DNA from: Vitrella brassicaformis
Taxonomy: Eukaryota; Sar; Vitrellaceae
Direction of reading: 5' to 3'
Assembly: GCA_001179505.1 (NCBI GenBank)
Contig: CDMY01000438.1
Coordinates: 11,343-75,342, forward strand
Length of the DNA stretch: 64,000 bases
The notes beneath the pieces are model-generated. The model was not told the DNA's origin. It saw nothing but the letters and a program-made list of their open reading frames with translations, and did no database searches. The translations under genes and the position numbers were made by a program. The first letter of the stretch is position 1; every line of letters starts with the position of its first letter. Positions 22,413-35,505 of this stretch are shown piece by piece.

Positions 22413-25400
22413 ATGTACCAAGAGTACCAAGAGTTGGATGAGGTTGATGAGAGGGCGGCGGTGCACCACCGCGAGAGGACACTGCAGTCGTACCGCCCGA
22501 GCGTAGCCTTCAACACTGACAGCCCGCGCAATTGGGTGGAGTCGGCCGATTCGACGACTGCGATGGTGGCCTTCGGACAGACGGACGGCAACGGGCGCGC
22601 GGCGATGGACATAGTGGAGATGCTGGAGCATATAGATGCGTCGGAGGTGGATAGCTTCTTCGCCCGGCTGCTCGCGGCGTTGCGGCAGCGGCGGGCGGCG
22701 GTGCTGGCCATGGGTGATGATAGGCGGGCCGTCGCGGAGAAGATGAGCGAAATCGAATCTACCTTAGTCGGTGAGTGAGCAGCACAACGTACTGTACAGA
22801 CAGAGCTGAGTGAAGTGAAGAGAGGGCGGAAAGGCTGACCTTCCTCTGTCCGTATGTGTGTGTGTGTGTATGTGGTTGTGTGCGGTGCAGGTATAGGTGA
22901 CGTCACGGCGCGCATGAAGCACCTCTACACCAGGAGCATGGGCGACTTCGTCATAGAGCTACTCGAAGCATTCATCCAACACGACAAAATGGTGGGTGAC
23001 TGACGACCACCGACAAAGCACACATAAACACACCACAGCACACCTCTCCCCGCCTCTCCGTGTGTCAGATGCCCGACCGCAAGCGGCCCCAGGGCATGTC
23101 GATGGCGCTGCTCAAGGTGCTGGAGAGCCTCATCTGCCTCTGTGACGTCGAGCGGCGTTACCACGTGCGACTGTTCCGTCTGGTGTACGACCTCATGCGT
23201 GGCTCTGCGCGGCCCCACCAGCCGCGGCGGTCGCACCTGCCTGACATCGCACACAACCGCATCTTCTCCCTCATGAGCGTCCTCTACATGGTAGGCACAT
23301 GAGGGCAGGCACGTGTCCATCAAGGTGGGTGGGAGAGACCGGAATGGGTGTGGTGTGTTGTGTTGTGTTGGTATACCAGGAGAATCACCCCTTCGTTGGC
23401 GGCGGTATGCGTGAGTTGGAGCCCCTGCCGCTGCGGGTGTCGCCTGCGGGTCAGGTGGACACGCAGCGGATAGAGCGGCAGCTCAACAACCTGCTCGGCG
23501 AGATGGCACCCAACACCGCCGACGTCCACGCCTGGACAGACGTACGCACACACCACACCCGCATACACATACACCTACACCTAAACCACACACACAGACC
23601 TGCAAACCCTGTATATCTCTGTGTATCTATCTGCCTTGTTTGTTTGTTTATTCAGGCGCTCACTCGTCTGGCGGAAGTGGTTGACATGGCGTTCGCACCC
23701 TTCCTCACCGACCCCACCTCGCAGCAGCCCGTGGCCAAGCTGGACCTTTTGGGGTCGCTTGCCTCGGGGTTCGCTCTGAAGACGAGTGACGTGGACGTGT
23801 GTGTGCAGCTGCACCCCGAGGTGAAGCGGCGGCTGCAGAAGAGGCGGGAGGCGAGTGTGATAGGGGGGGTGCTGCCCATGGGGGAGGGGGGCGAGGAGGG
23901 GTACGATAGAGAGGTCGACATGGAGGCCATCGAGCAGCTGCAGCGGGTGCTACGAGAGGTATGTATGCGTGTTGCAAGAGAGAGAGACAGAGAGAGAGGG
24001 GTGCTGCATGGCATGGTGCGATGGGAGTGTGTCTGTGTCTGTGTTTGTTGTATGTGTGTATGTGTGTGTGTCATTTAGGTGCATCCGCATGAGTACCGAG
24101 CGGAGGTCATCGACGCCAGAGTCCCCATACTGAAGCTGGTCTTCCTCGTAAGCAATTGACCACCACACAACACCACACCCATGTGTTTGTTGCCCATCCC
24201 ATGGGTCTATCTATCAGCGCGGGGTTCGTTCCGACCACATGGGTGATTTGGTGTGCATAGACGTGTCGTTCAACAACCAGCTGGGCCCCATCAACAGCGC
24301 CCTTCTGCGAGCGTACGCCGAGTGCGACCCGCGGGTGCTGCCGCTGGGGCAGCTGGTCAAGCTGTGGAGCAAGGCTCGCAATGTCAACGACGCACACCAG
24401 GGGTAGGTGGGCACACACACACCACACACACATACATGTCTGCCTTTGTGGCGAGGGGCGTGTCATCATCTTGTTCTCATTATTTATCAGGACGCTGTCG
24501 TCGTACGCCTACATTCTGCTGCTCATCTTCTTCCTGCAAACACGGTGGGTGGATCACACACACCAACACACGATACCACATACGCCCTCTCCTCTTTGCC
24601 TCTCTGTGTCCACCCACCCAAACACCCACAGCAACCCCCCAGTGCTGCCGAACCTGCAGGCGCCCCAGTCGCCCTTCGCCACATCGCCCACCCCCGCCAC
24701 CCACACGACCACCAACAACACCACACACAAGCCGCCCGAGCGATGGGTGTCTTCCCTTGGGTCGCGGCACAACGCTGGCTTCCACGCGCCACCAGCGTTC
24801 GACATGGGCGGCCCGTCCATGACCATCGACTGTGGGGGGAGGAGCGTCGAGGTGCCCCTGCCCTATGTGCCCTCGGTGCAGGACAAGTAAGGGGGCTATG
24901 GGATGGGAGAGGGGGCAGGGCAGCTGTGTTTCATGGCATGGACAGATGGATGGATGTGTGTGTGCGTGTGTGCGTGTGTGTGCCGTGTTGGTGGTTAGAC
25001 CGTGGGGTGCCGCGTACAAGAGTAGGAACAAGATGTCCGTCGGCCAACTCCTCTTCGACTTCTTCCAGTGAGCACACCGCATCGACACCACACCACACCC
25101 ACACACGCGCGCATTATGTGTTGTGTCAGGTTTTATGCCCACGAGTTCCACTTCTACCGTGACGTGGTGTCTGTGCGTCTGGCGCCGGCAGTGGTGCCCA
25201 AGGCCAAGCTGCTCCAATTCAACAAAGAACTCGCAAACATCAGCCCACCGACACCACCATGTAACTAACACAACACACACACACCCTACCACACACACAC
25301 ACATCCGACACATCAAACAACCGTCCTCCTCTGTCTGCTGCAGATGCGGCCACTCACACCATGCGGCGTGTTGAACAGCATAATCCCCAGCAGCCGCAGC

Positions 25401-28067
25401 AGCAGCAGCCTTCCCCGGCCAGCCCCACGATGTCGCCCCCCATCCGGATTCTGAAGCGTGGCGCCCCCGCGAGCGGCTCATCCCAGTCGCCCTCTCCCTC
25501 TCCCTCTCCATCCCACGATGACAGCGGCAGCGGCAGCGATGACCTCGACCATGCCGCACTGCCACAGTCGGCCAATGCCAGTGCCAATGCCGCACCGGTC
25601 CTCAGTATCAGCGACGGGGCCGTCAAGCACCTGATGGAAGTCCTGCCGCACCTCGGTATATGAGACGGGACGGAGGGAAATGGCTGGCCGCACTCTCGTG
25701 TTGTGTTCGTTGATGTGACTGACTGTTGTCTCTCTCTTCTCACACAACCACACACAGGTTGGGAGGAGGCCAGGAATCTGCTGAGGTTGACTCAGTGTGA
25801 TCTGGCGCGTGCAGTGGAGCACGGCCTCAAGCTCAAGACTGGCAAGCACCACCAGCAGCAGGCGATGGACGGGGGGTGCGGGGGCGGGACGGGCGAGACA
25901 GCGGGCGGCATGGGTGGGCGTGAGAGGAGCAGCACCGCCACTGGCAGCGGCAGCGATGTGTCAGACGGACGGTAAGCATCTGCACACAACACACACGCGG
26001 GCAGGGGACACTGGAGGAATGTCTCTGTGTGTGGGGGGGCGGGGGGGGGCTTAGGGATGAGAGGGTGCAGCAGGAGGGCGGCCCACAGCCGCCCGTACTA
26101 CCATCGCACGAACAGACGCAGCAACAGAGGGACGCACTAGGGTCAGCCATCCACACGACCTAGCACAACACCGTGGCTATGACTCCCTCCCCCATGTGTG
26201 TCCGCCGCCATGCCTGCAGTGACGACATCGAGCGCAGCCGTTCTCTCGGCCAGCGGCTGCCGATGCTCTGCATTGAAGATCCATTCGAAGCAAACAGGAT
26301 GCTGTCGCCCGACTACAAGGTGGGTGGGCTTCCCCAACGTACCCGCCCTCACGCATATGCCCATCCTCTGTGTGTGTGTGTGTGTGTGTGTAGGGCCAAG
26401 AGCAGATCTGCGAGCACCTGCGGCGGACGCTGTACCTGCTCCACGCCATGAACGAGGCCTCATGGGCGCCGGCGAGGCTCCGCGAGATCCTCAGCCCACG
26501 ACCCGTCGACCTGCAGCGGTACGGCAAGGACGACTCATTCTGGCCGCCCATCCCGCACTCGTTCAAAGAGCCCCCCCACCCTCAGCCCCAACCCTCACAC
26601 ACCCATGCCACCACCGTGCAGCCCAGACCGCCCCCTCCCCCGCACCAGCAGCACGCCAAACACCACCACCACCACCACCAGGAGCACCAGAATCATCAGC
26701 AGTATCATTATCAGCATCATCATCAGCAGCAGCAGCAGCATCGACCATACATGAGGCCCCCTCCCCCTCCCCCCACCCACAACAGCAGTGGGCTGCCTTT
26801 CCTGACGTCGTACGATGGCAGCATCAAGCGAGGAGGGTCCGATCAGCTTCATGATGCCGTCCAGAAGGCATATTGGTCGAAGCTTCACGACGCTGGCCTA
26901 CTCGGCGGGTTTGGGAGAGTGGTGTCTAGCGGCAGCAGCAGCGGCAGCAGCAACGAGGAGGCGACACGTCAGCTCAACCAGATAGTTGCGAGCATGCGTA
27001 TGCAGCGACCGGCGGTGGGAGGGGGAGGGGCCCAGCTGGCGAGCCCGTCGTCGGGCAATGTGGGGGTGTCACCCACGAGACGCGACGAGGGGCTGCTGCC
27101 CATCCCATCCCCATCCACGCACAGTATCAGCAACCGTGGACCAACAGCAGTAGCTACCAATGACTTCGACCCACACTGGGGAGGGCGTCCGTTGGAGCCA
27201 TGGCAGCCGGCACCCAGCGGGCCATCGCATCTCCCGAGCTCTTCGGTGGAGTGGCCGCGCTCTGTCGACACCCATGTCCGCCCCCGCAACCACCCGCCTC
27301 TCGACCGCAGACTGGGCCGTCGCATGCCGGACGCACCCATGGCCAGCGGGGGCGGCGGCGGGGGTGGGCCTCCCATGATGCAGATGGTGGGTCCCTCAAT
27401 GGGCGGCAGGGCCGACTGGACGTATGGGGTGTCTTTGGACAGTCCGTCGATGGATGGGCCGCCACCCACGATGCAGCAGCCATCACCCATGCAGATGCCT
27501 CCTCACCCGGACCAAAATCACCACATGCCTGGCCGACCAGGCCCGCCCGTCGACGACATGGCGCCACGGCCCTTCGGTCTGGGCCTTCGTGACGGCTGCA
27601 TCGGGCCCCAGCAATTCCCGCCACACATCAACCAGCAGCCACAGCCGCACCAGCAGCACCAACAGCGGGATCAGCAGCAGATAGGCGACAACACGCCTTA
27701 CAGCAACCACAGCGGGAGCGACTTCCAGCAGCCGCCGCCCTACATCCAGGCACCACCCCTCGCCAGCCCCAGTGGAGTCCACGCACAGGTGCCCCCCAGC
27801 ACGTCGGAGAGCATCGCATCGTCCTCGCCCAGCATGTCGCCCAGCGGCCGGGCGACCACCGCGGCAAGTGCGGCGAGCAGCAGTCACCAGTCGGTCCACC
27901 CCCCACAGCACCACCGTGTGAGTGAGGTGTTCGGCCCGCCCGCCGAGGCCAGGTCGCTGCGGGTGTTCCCCACCTCCATCCCGCTCGACACGCATGGCGG
28001 GGCACTGTCGGCTGGGCAGGTGGACCAGCATATCAGACGCATCTGGGACGAACCGGCCGACCAGTAG
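22413..28067 (+). CDS. Non-canonical poly(A) polymerase / terminal uridylyltransferase with UBA-like insert
   Basis: Adds nucleotides to RNA 3' ends (TRF4/Cid1/TUT family). About 17 exons from ATG 22413. The nucleotidyltransferase core is at 23656-24380: GSLASGFALKTSDVDVCV has the Gly-Ser and the two metal-binding Asp residues, and VCIDVSFNNQLGPIN supplies the third Asp. PAP-associated motif part 1 is at 25030-25170 (MSVGQLLFDFF, FYAHEFHFY). The second half of that motif (MLCIEDPFEANRML) appears only at about 26260. Between them is an insertion of roughly 300 residues holding a Ser/Pro-rich linker and a UBA-like segment (WEEARNLLRLTQCDLARAVE). The C-terminal 500 residues are His/Gln/Pro/Ser-rich and disordered. 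TAG at 28065. Catalysis is probable; base preference cannot be read. Confidence 0.8.
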
Positions 28068-29315
28068 CTGAGCTGATGGTGGATGGATGGATGGGTGCAG
28101 TGAGGCAGATAGGCTGTGGGTCGGGTCGATGGGTGGGTGGGTGTCGAGTTGATATGACTGACTGACACGTGTGTAGCTTACTTAGCTGGGGCAAAGGAGA
28201 GAGGAAGAAAGGGAGGGAGGGAGTATGGGGGTGGGTGGGTGGGTACTCTACTCTGGTCAGTGAGATATGCATGTCATGAATCTCATTGTCCTGTTGGGAG
28301 ACAGAGACAGACAGACAGTGACAGAGAGAGAGAGATATCTGCTAGCTGTTCGTTCCTTGTGGACACCAAGCCCAACACCACAGGGCACGGCCGACAGAGG
28401 CAAGTCGTGTCCCTGCGGGCGGACGGACTGCCTTGGTCGGTCGGTGGATGCGTCCGTCCTACTGTAGTACACTCATTAGTTGCCGTACGTATGATTGAGC
28501 TGCAGCCACACAGGCAGGCAGCCAGCCAGGCCGGCCGTCTACTCTCCATGCATGCATTGTATTTGTTTGCAATATATACCCTTGCAATATATTCCCTTGC
28601 TCGCTCCAACTTTTACGTTTGCACGTCTGTCTTGCTCTTGAATGCCTAACAGTCATCATTTATGCTGTCTGTGTACAGGTCCATACGTCCGTCTGTGTGT
28701 GTTTGATTCGATTCGGTTGCCGATATATTGTTGAGCCAGCCAGCCAGAGAGTGCGCATCCTGCGCGGCGCGTGTACAGGGAGGGAGGGACATCTAGGTAC
28801 GAATAGACAAGGCGAGACGAGGCGAGACGACGCGAGAGGAGTCATGCGCCGCGCCCAGCCGTCAGTCAGTTGTGCTTGCATGCAATTAAAGACAACACAC
28901 AGTGCACCTGTCTATATGTCTGTTTGCCGTGCTTGGTGGATAGAGGGGGAGGGAAAAGGGAATGGGGAAGGAAGGTGTGCGTTGGTGGATGGTGCGGTGA
29001 TGGATGCGTTGGTGGTTCAGTGGTATTCAGGCGGGATGCGGACCGACCGCTAGGTAGACCAGCCAGACGGACAATGCTGACTGAGTGCAGGGCCTGTCTG
29101 TCTGTACGTCATGTTAATGTCAGTCGGCGGTCTGGCTGCCTGCCATTGCTGCGAGAGACACGAGTACATGTGGGGTATTCACCCAGCCAGCCACATGCAT
29201 ATAACTAACTATACACATAAGCACCCCAAACCCACAAAGAACTGGTCCACATTCTCATCGTGAGTGAAGTGACACGCACCAGACAGACATACTTGACACA
29301 CACCGACTGAAGAAG
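28068..29315. other. Long intergenic region with simple repeats
   Basis: About 1.25 kb between convergent genes. GGAT/GGGT repeats (28080-28145, 28205-28245), (CAGA)n and (GA)n (28300-28336), a GCGAGACGA repeat (28810-28840). No gene or RNA gene is supported. Confidence 0.55.
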
Positions 29316-31487
29316 CTAAGCCACTGTCCCTTCCCCGCCGGCCTGGTCTTTTCCCTCTACCAGCCATTCGAAAGGACACATCTGCGCGGGAGACACACCG
29401 ATGACCTCCTGAATGACGGCACGTGATGGCACCACGCCGATATCTCGCTCCAACCGTTTGTTAAAGTTCACCTCCTGTCCTTGATCACCGTCACGGCACA
29501 GCCAGGTGCCACGAAAGTAGACCCTCGCTGCGCCCTCGTCTGGCGCCAGCGATGCGAGCGCTTCAGACAAACTGCGCTTGATGATGTCGACGGAGCCTCT
29601 GTCGGGGCCCGTCGCTCCCTCCTTGCACGGGCCGCCGTAGATTGTCGTCAAGCTGCCGTACTCGGTCACAAAGACGAAGAAGCTGAAGCCGTGGAGAGTT
29701 GAGTATATGGGCTTGACAAAATAAGAGACGTAGCGCTCTCCTGCGAGTGTCGGGTCCATCTTCTGGTGGAACTCGGTGATGAGATCCTTAAGCGTGTCCG
29801 GCTCCCTTGCAGTGATGACGCCCCCAAACTTGCATCCATCGTCGACTGCATCAGGGACCAGCTGGCCTGCCGCCCTGCTCAAGTAAGTGACGGTATCGAT
29901 GGCTCCGATGGCCTTCAAGTGACTGTAGAGGAGTCGGAGGAGCACCCCTGCGCCGGCAACGCCCTCCCATGGAGGTTCCCATCGCCCTCAATGGCTGTTT
30001 GAATGACGTCTCGAGCAAGGTCCGCATCAAGACGAGGGGCTTCCATAGCTATAAAGGGCTCTCGAACCCTGTCTGGCTGCGGCGGCTCGTTGCTGTAAAA
30101 GAGCGTCAGCAAGCCAGGAGCCCGCCCAGTCCAGGAGACGATACCAGCGTGTGTGCCTGAGCAGATGCCGCTCTCGATCACATCGGAGATTCTCTCGACC
30201 CTCGGGATTTGCGGTTTGTACACGCCGCGGAAGCTGAAGCTCGAGTAGTACCTCCGGAGACTGTTCCCGAGTGCGGCGACGTGGCTCGAAAACACAAAGT
30301 AACGCTGCCGCTTGTTCAGAAAGTGCTGAAGAACATAGTCAGCCAGCTCCTTTGCCAATGGCTCTTCCTCGAACACAGTGTCTGGGGGGATGCGCCGGTT
30401 GAGTTCGTCAACAAAGAGGACCAGAGGGTCGCTGCCGAGCCACTCCTCCATAGTCCTACGGCTGACGGAGACAGTCTCCACCCAGTCGTCGAAGGTGAGT
30501 TGGGCTGTAGGCTTTCCCAGAGCCTGTGCACCTTCTCGAGAGCCTCCGGTGTTGCAGTGGCCCAGGCTATCCGCAACGAGATGGATTACAGCGGGCTGCA
30601 GGCAGATAGCTCAAAGTCAGTGGGCACTGTCTGCTCGTTGAACCTGCAGAACGATGGATAGATGGCCACACACAAGAAGAAACAAACAGCTCATCATTGC
30701 TCAGTGAGTGTACGTGAATCAGCCTCTGTCTCTGTCTGTCTGCTTCTACATGCATACGTGATGAATAGGGCAGGGATGCCCTGCGCGTGGAGGCCTGCCC
30801 CGATCTGCTTCATTAATCTCGTCTTCCCCCCACGCGAAAAACGAGTGATAATCATTGGCTCCACACGGACCACACGGTCGCGGTCGTTCGCTTTATAGTG
30901 CCCGACAAGCTTTCGCAAAATGTCACCGACTCGCTCCTGGCCGATGTAGGGCTGCCGCTGACTGGGGTCGAGAGCGATGCTTGGCACATCTCGGACGCCA
31001 GGATCAATGGGCTCGGTGAGCCTGGCGACGCTGATAAGGTCGCCAGCCTTGAGCTCCACAGCATTTCTGTCGCTGACACCCAGCGGTCCGACCTGCCCGG
31101 CAGACTCGACAGCTGAGTCTGACACAGACAAACAGACAGGCACACAGAACTTGAGTGAGTGCTTGTCCGCCTCGTCCTCTCTCGCTGGCTGGCTGGCTGT
31201 CTCGCTCCACCCATCCAGCCAGCTAAGGAAGGAAGTGTACCTTCGGGGAACTCGCCGCTCGTGGCAGTTCCTTGACTCATCGGCACCAGCCTCGTGGCTG
31301 TCTTGAGCCGCCTCACTCGCCGCCAGGCAACACCGCTGCGGCCGCGCTGGTTCGCATGTAGGAATGTCATAGATGCCGGCACCGCCCTCTCAGCCACGGA
31401 GCACAGGAGCCATCCTCCCAGGATGACGAACAAGTACAAGACAGCCATCATCCACCCAGCGGTGAAGCGACACTGAGGATGGATCAT
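29316..31487 (-). pseudogene. Crinkler/RHS-type P-loop NTPase gene, probably broken
   Basis: Starts MIHPQCRFTAGWMMAVLYLF at 31487, with one membrane segment. Exon 31487-31241 joins to about 31117-30750. That exon carries a Walker A of the Crinkler/RHS family (TRFSRGGKTRL, about 30850). Further on are the Walker B VLFVDELN (about 30425) and the family hallmark RYFVFSSH (about 30305). The C-terminal domain (29316-29945) is large and unassigned. Three defects are seen: an in-frame TAA near 30590, a change of frame between about 30590 and 30500, and another near 29930-29950. Each half is well conserved in its own frame, so the break looks recent. An unrecognised intron cannot explain all three. 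Family membership is fairly sure. Such genes are multicopy in oomycetes and several protists; the function of the algal copies is unknown. Confidence 0.6.
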
Positions 31488-32016
31488 AAAAGCCTAAGCT
31501 CAGCTGGGGGTTCCCACACTGCAGTCAGTCAAACTACAACACAAACAAACAGGCACAACCACAAACAGGCCATCATGGCCGTGATGTGCAGTGCAATCAA
31601 CCAACGTCATGCTGGATGGTCTCACTCACCACGGATCTGATCTGCCGCAGGTTCCTTCACCGTCGATGACACCACGAGGCTGACCACAGCAAGGAGCAAC
31701 TTCATGCAATGCACCAGCTGGCCGACTCTTGAATCACGGACGGAATCGAGCTGTTCGGTCGCTGCTTCACACGCACGTTCGTGCTATGTATTGCCACACC
31801 TGTTCTCGCAATGAAGCACTCAAGCCACAGGTCCAGCATCTACACGCGCACGCTCTTTCCTCGCTGCTGGCCTCTCTCCCTCGGGCGATCCAAGCTCGCA
31901 AGGGATTTCCCACGGGAGCCTCGCCGTCAGCAGAAGCTTCTAGGTCCAGCTGCTGCCACTATGCAGATCCTGATGTTACAGGATCAGATCTGAGCCTATA
32001 TATCCTTTTACTTATC
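31488..32016. promoter_or_regulatory. Bidirectional upstream region
   Basis: About 530 bp between the Crinkler-like start and the cyclophilin start. It holds AGCTCGCA at 31893-31900. A small minus-strand frame at 31705 (MKLLLAVVSLVVSSTVKEP) ends in a good donor (GTGAGT, 31629) and looks like a signal-peptide exon, but no acceptor joins it in frame to the NTPase exons. Confidence 0.45.
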
Positions 32017-34066
32017 ATGGTGAGCAGTGCGTGGTTCACCCAGCAGCGGGGTATCCTGGGCTGGTGGCTGCGGACATCCACCATGACCAAGGCCACTATC
32101 TCTATCCCCGTCGTCGTCGGACCCACCTACCTCTTCGTCAACAGACAAAAGAGCGTCAAAAGACAACAGTTCTACTACGAAAGCGTCACTGAGAAGGTAG
32201 GTACGCAGGCGGTCACGCCTGTGCTGTGGGTGCTGGGTGCTGCAAGCGACACACAAATGGTTGTCTGGGTGTCTGTCTATCTGCCTGTCTGTCTGTCTGT
32301 CTGGGTGTCTGCTGTCATGATGAATCAATCAATCAGGTGTATTTGGATTTGGCGATTGGTAACCGATACATCGGTCGGATTTTGATAGGTCTGTACGGCA
32401 ACCAGGTGCCTCTGACGTGCGAGAACTTCGTGCAGCTGATCAAGGGCTACAAGGTGGGCGACAAGATCATCGGCTACCGCAACACCCTCTTCTACCGATC
32501 CACGCGCAACGTCTTCATGATGGGCGGGGACGTCATCCGAGGCACCGGCACACACGGACTCTCCATATATGGGCCGAAGTGAGTCTGTCAGTGAGTCAGT
32601 CAGTCAGTGAGGGAGTCAGTGAGTCAGGGAGCAAAGAATGCTGCCTGCCAAAACAACGCTACTCACCATTCCTGGAGAGGAGCAACCGAGGACTGTGAGT
32701 ATGTGTGTGTGTGTGCACAGGTTCCCGGATGAGAACTTTCAGATGGAGTTCATCCAGGACGGCGATGTGGCCATGGTCTCAACTGGTGGGGAGGGACACA
32801 CGTCAATCCACCCGCTCAACCAACCAACCAACCAGTCACTCATTCGACCATCCATCCATCCACTGCTGTCTGTCTGTCTGTCTGTGGTGGGTTGCGTGTA
32901 GGTCCGAATTCGAACAACAGTCAGTTCTTCATCACGTTCTCGCCCATGAGCAGGATAGAGCAGGGCCGCTGTGTGGTCTTCGGCACCGTCCTCAAGGGCA
33001 TGAGGGTCGTCAGAGAGGTCGAGCAGCACAGCACGCGCGTCGGCAGACCCTGTGCGCCCATACGGTACGTAGGTAGCCAATACCCTCACTCAGCACATCT
33101 AACAGACAGACAGACAGACACAGACAAGACATCACACATCCACCCACTCAATCAGTCAATGCTGGCTGGGCTGATTGACGTGCTGTCTGCCCATTGTCTG
33201 GCACTCTTCAGGATTATTGACTGTGGTCTGTGGGAGCCTGGCAAGGGTCCCGACAGCTTTACACTGCCCCGTGTGGCCAACATGGCCTTCCCCGAGGGTT
33301 TTGAGGACGAGGAGAGCGAGCCCGGCGTCAAGGAGCTGCTCGAGAGGAAGGAGTTCCTCGAGAAGCAACAGGGGACCTACACGGCCCCCGCAGACCCTGG
33401 CGAACGTACGCAAGCACACACACACGCACACGCCACGGAGAAACAGACAGACGGGCTGGACACACCGCTTCAGCCATGCCCACACACGTCATCCATCCAC
33501 CTGTGTGTGTGTGTGGTTGCATTGTTTCAGGGCTTGAAAGGATGGAGCGCCTGATAGAGGACATGCAGGACCTGCCTGTGCCGGTGCCCGAGAAGCCGCA
33601 CCGGCCGCAGAGTGCTCCGCCCAAAGCCGACGGCGCCAGGAAGCCCCCTCCCAAGTACACCGTCAGCGAGACGGACTTCCGCAATATGACGCCCCAGCAA
33701 CAGATGCAACACATTCAAAAGTCCAGGGGCCAAGGTGCGCCACTCAGCTATGCATGTCGACACATACACACACACACACACGTATCTATCATATCCTCCA
33801 TCCATTCACCCATTTGTGTGTGTGGTGTGGTGTGTGCAGGATTGCACGATCTGCCGTTCCCCCAGCCATTCAACGCGTCTCGCGACGAGATCGAGGAGAC
33901 GCACCAGTTGGGCTACACCAGGAGGGAGAGCCAACTGCCCTTCTGGTGGCACAGCGTCAACACGGAAATCGACAAGTTCCTCCGCATTCGCGAGGAGATG
34001 GACAACAAGATCCGGGCGCTGCGAGTCGAGAAGTTCAAACAGCTCCAGGAAGATCAAGGAAGATAA
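32017..34066 (+). CDS. Membrane-anchored cyclophilin-type protein with altered active site
   Basis: Peptidyl-prolyl isomerase fold. ATG 32017; the first exon encodes a single membrane segment (ISIPVVVGPTYLFV). The cyclophilin domain runs over the exons 32337-32580, 32721-32785, 32902-33064 and 33212 on: IGNRYIGRILIGLYGNQVP, LFYRSTRNVFMMGGDV, GPNSNNSQFFITFSP, GRCVVFGTVLKGM. The catalytic Arg is kept (YRS), but the Gln of FMCQGGD is Met, the His of KHVVFG is Cys, and the Trp of EWLDG is not at its place. Isomerase activity is therefore doubtful. The C-terminal extension is Pro-rich (VPVPEKPHRPQSAPP) and ends in a helical segment with PFWWHSVNTEIDKFLR. TAA at 34064. A chaperone-like or complex-scaffold role is inferred. 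Confidence 0.78.
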
Positions 34067-34549
34067 TCAGATCCACAGACAGACAGACGGCCGGTGGGGC
34101 GGAGGGTTTTACGGGTGGGTGTCTTGCCTGCCTTATGTATGTGCCACCTTCTGTCCAGTCCATGTGTGTGAGCCGATGGATGGATGGATGGATGGATGAA
34201 TGTAGTGTAGTCTACTGTATACACGTGTCTGCAACGGGTGTGTGGGTGTGTGGGTGTGCATTTTCAAGGCACCCCCCTCCCCGAACCTTCCTTCATTCTG
34301 TGTTGTGTACACGAGTGAGTGAGTGGACGGACGATGCCCTGCCCGTGTGGGTTGATTGTCTCGTGTGTGTACTACAAGCTCTTGTCAGTCAGTCAACAGC
34401 AAACACACCTCTGCAAGTGTCAGATGAGGAATTCAACGAATCACACTCACGAGAAACACGTGTATACGAATGTCGCTCCAGACGCCCGCCCATTCCTTCC
34501 TTCGGCCACCCCCACCCAGGCAGGTCATGTCAGTCAGTCAGTCAGTCAG
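34067..34549. other. Convergent intergenic region
   Basis: About 480 bp with GGAT and CAGT repeats (34180-34200, 34529-34550). No gene is seen. Confidence 0.5.
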
Positions 34550-35372
34550 TCAATAGTCAGTGGCCCCCTCGATATACGAGTCGGCATTCAACGCGCCGTC
34601 CTTCTCCTCCTCCTTTCCCTCTTGACCCTTTTCCATCGCACCAGCCTTAGCCCCCTTCTCTGATTTCTCTTCAGCCTGTCCCGCGTCACCAGAGGGCTGT
34701 GGTGGTGTGTCTTGCTGGTCCTCCTCCGTTTCTGTGTCGGTGTCCACATCGGTCTCCTCCCCCAGTATGTCCTGCTCGTCGATCAAAGGCTGACTCTCTT
34801 GCTCCTCCTGCTGTGTCAGCTGCGGTGGAAGGCCACGAGGCAACGCGACGCGACGACGCCATCTGAGAGAGGGGAGAGAGCAACGAACGAACAGTGGGCA
34901 GATTCAGCTGTTTGTCGTGGCTGCGTATATATGTGTGGCCACCGCCGGCCTACCTACCTGCTTCGTGTGGGTGGTGGCCTGAGCAGCAAAGGCGCCTCGT
35001 AGCCTGGGTCCAGCAGGGAGAACACATACGCCCGCGACACTCGATACGTATTCCGCAGCACCTGCAGCCAGGCGGGAGGGACCAACGCAGACAGGACAGA
35101 CGCCATGAATCACCAATCATCCATTCAACCACTCAAGATTGACTGTCCTCTGCCTGGCCGCATGGTTGTGCCATTAATTGCCATGTACTGACTGTACGTA
35201 CCCTTCTGATGAGTAGGCGGTCGTGCTCGTGTCGGATCTTGACCACACTGCCGCCGCCTATGGCATCCACGCCCGTCAGGCACCACAAACATGACACCAC
35301 GGCAGCGATGGTCCATGCGATGGCTCTGCAGGGGCCTGCGCACACCCTGTCCATCCTCGCTGAGTCGCGCAT
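34550..35372 (-). CDS. Small secreted or membrane protein with acidic tail
   Basis: Three exons (35372-35202, about 35060-34970, 34863-34550) give about 190 residues. The N-terminus from the second ATG (MDRVCAGPCRAIAWTIAAVV, 35354) is a good signal peptide or anchor. The middle (NTYRVSRAYVFSLLDPGYEA) has no known domain. The C-terminal half is Glu/Asp/Gln-rich (EETDVDTDTETEEDQQ) and probably disordered. No function can be named. It starts 134 bp from the REV7 gene on the other strand; AGCTCGCA at 35415-35422 lies between them. Confidence 0.55.
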
Positions 35373-35505
35373 GAAGAGATCGGTGCGGATGGACACGCTG
35401 AGGAGCCATTCTCAAGCTCGCACAGTGTTTCAGGAAAAGCCCTAAGCACAGAAGTCGCCACGAGAGCGATGCAGAACCACCAGAGGAATCTGATGGACGG
35501 TCAGG

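Noticed and set aside
31621-31705. Signal-peptide-like exon MKLLLAVVSLVVSS as the start of the Crinkler-like gene
   Set aside because: Its donor is good, but every nearby acceptor gives the wrong frame, so the start at 31487 was used.
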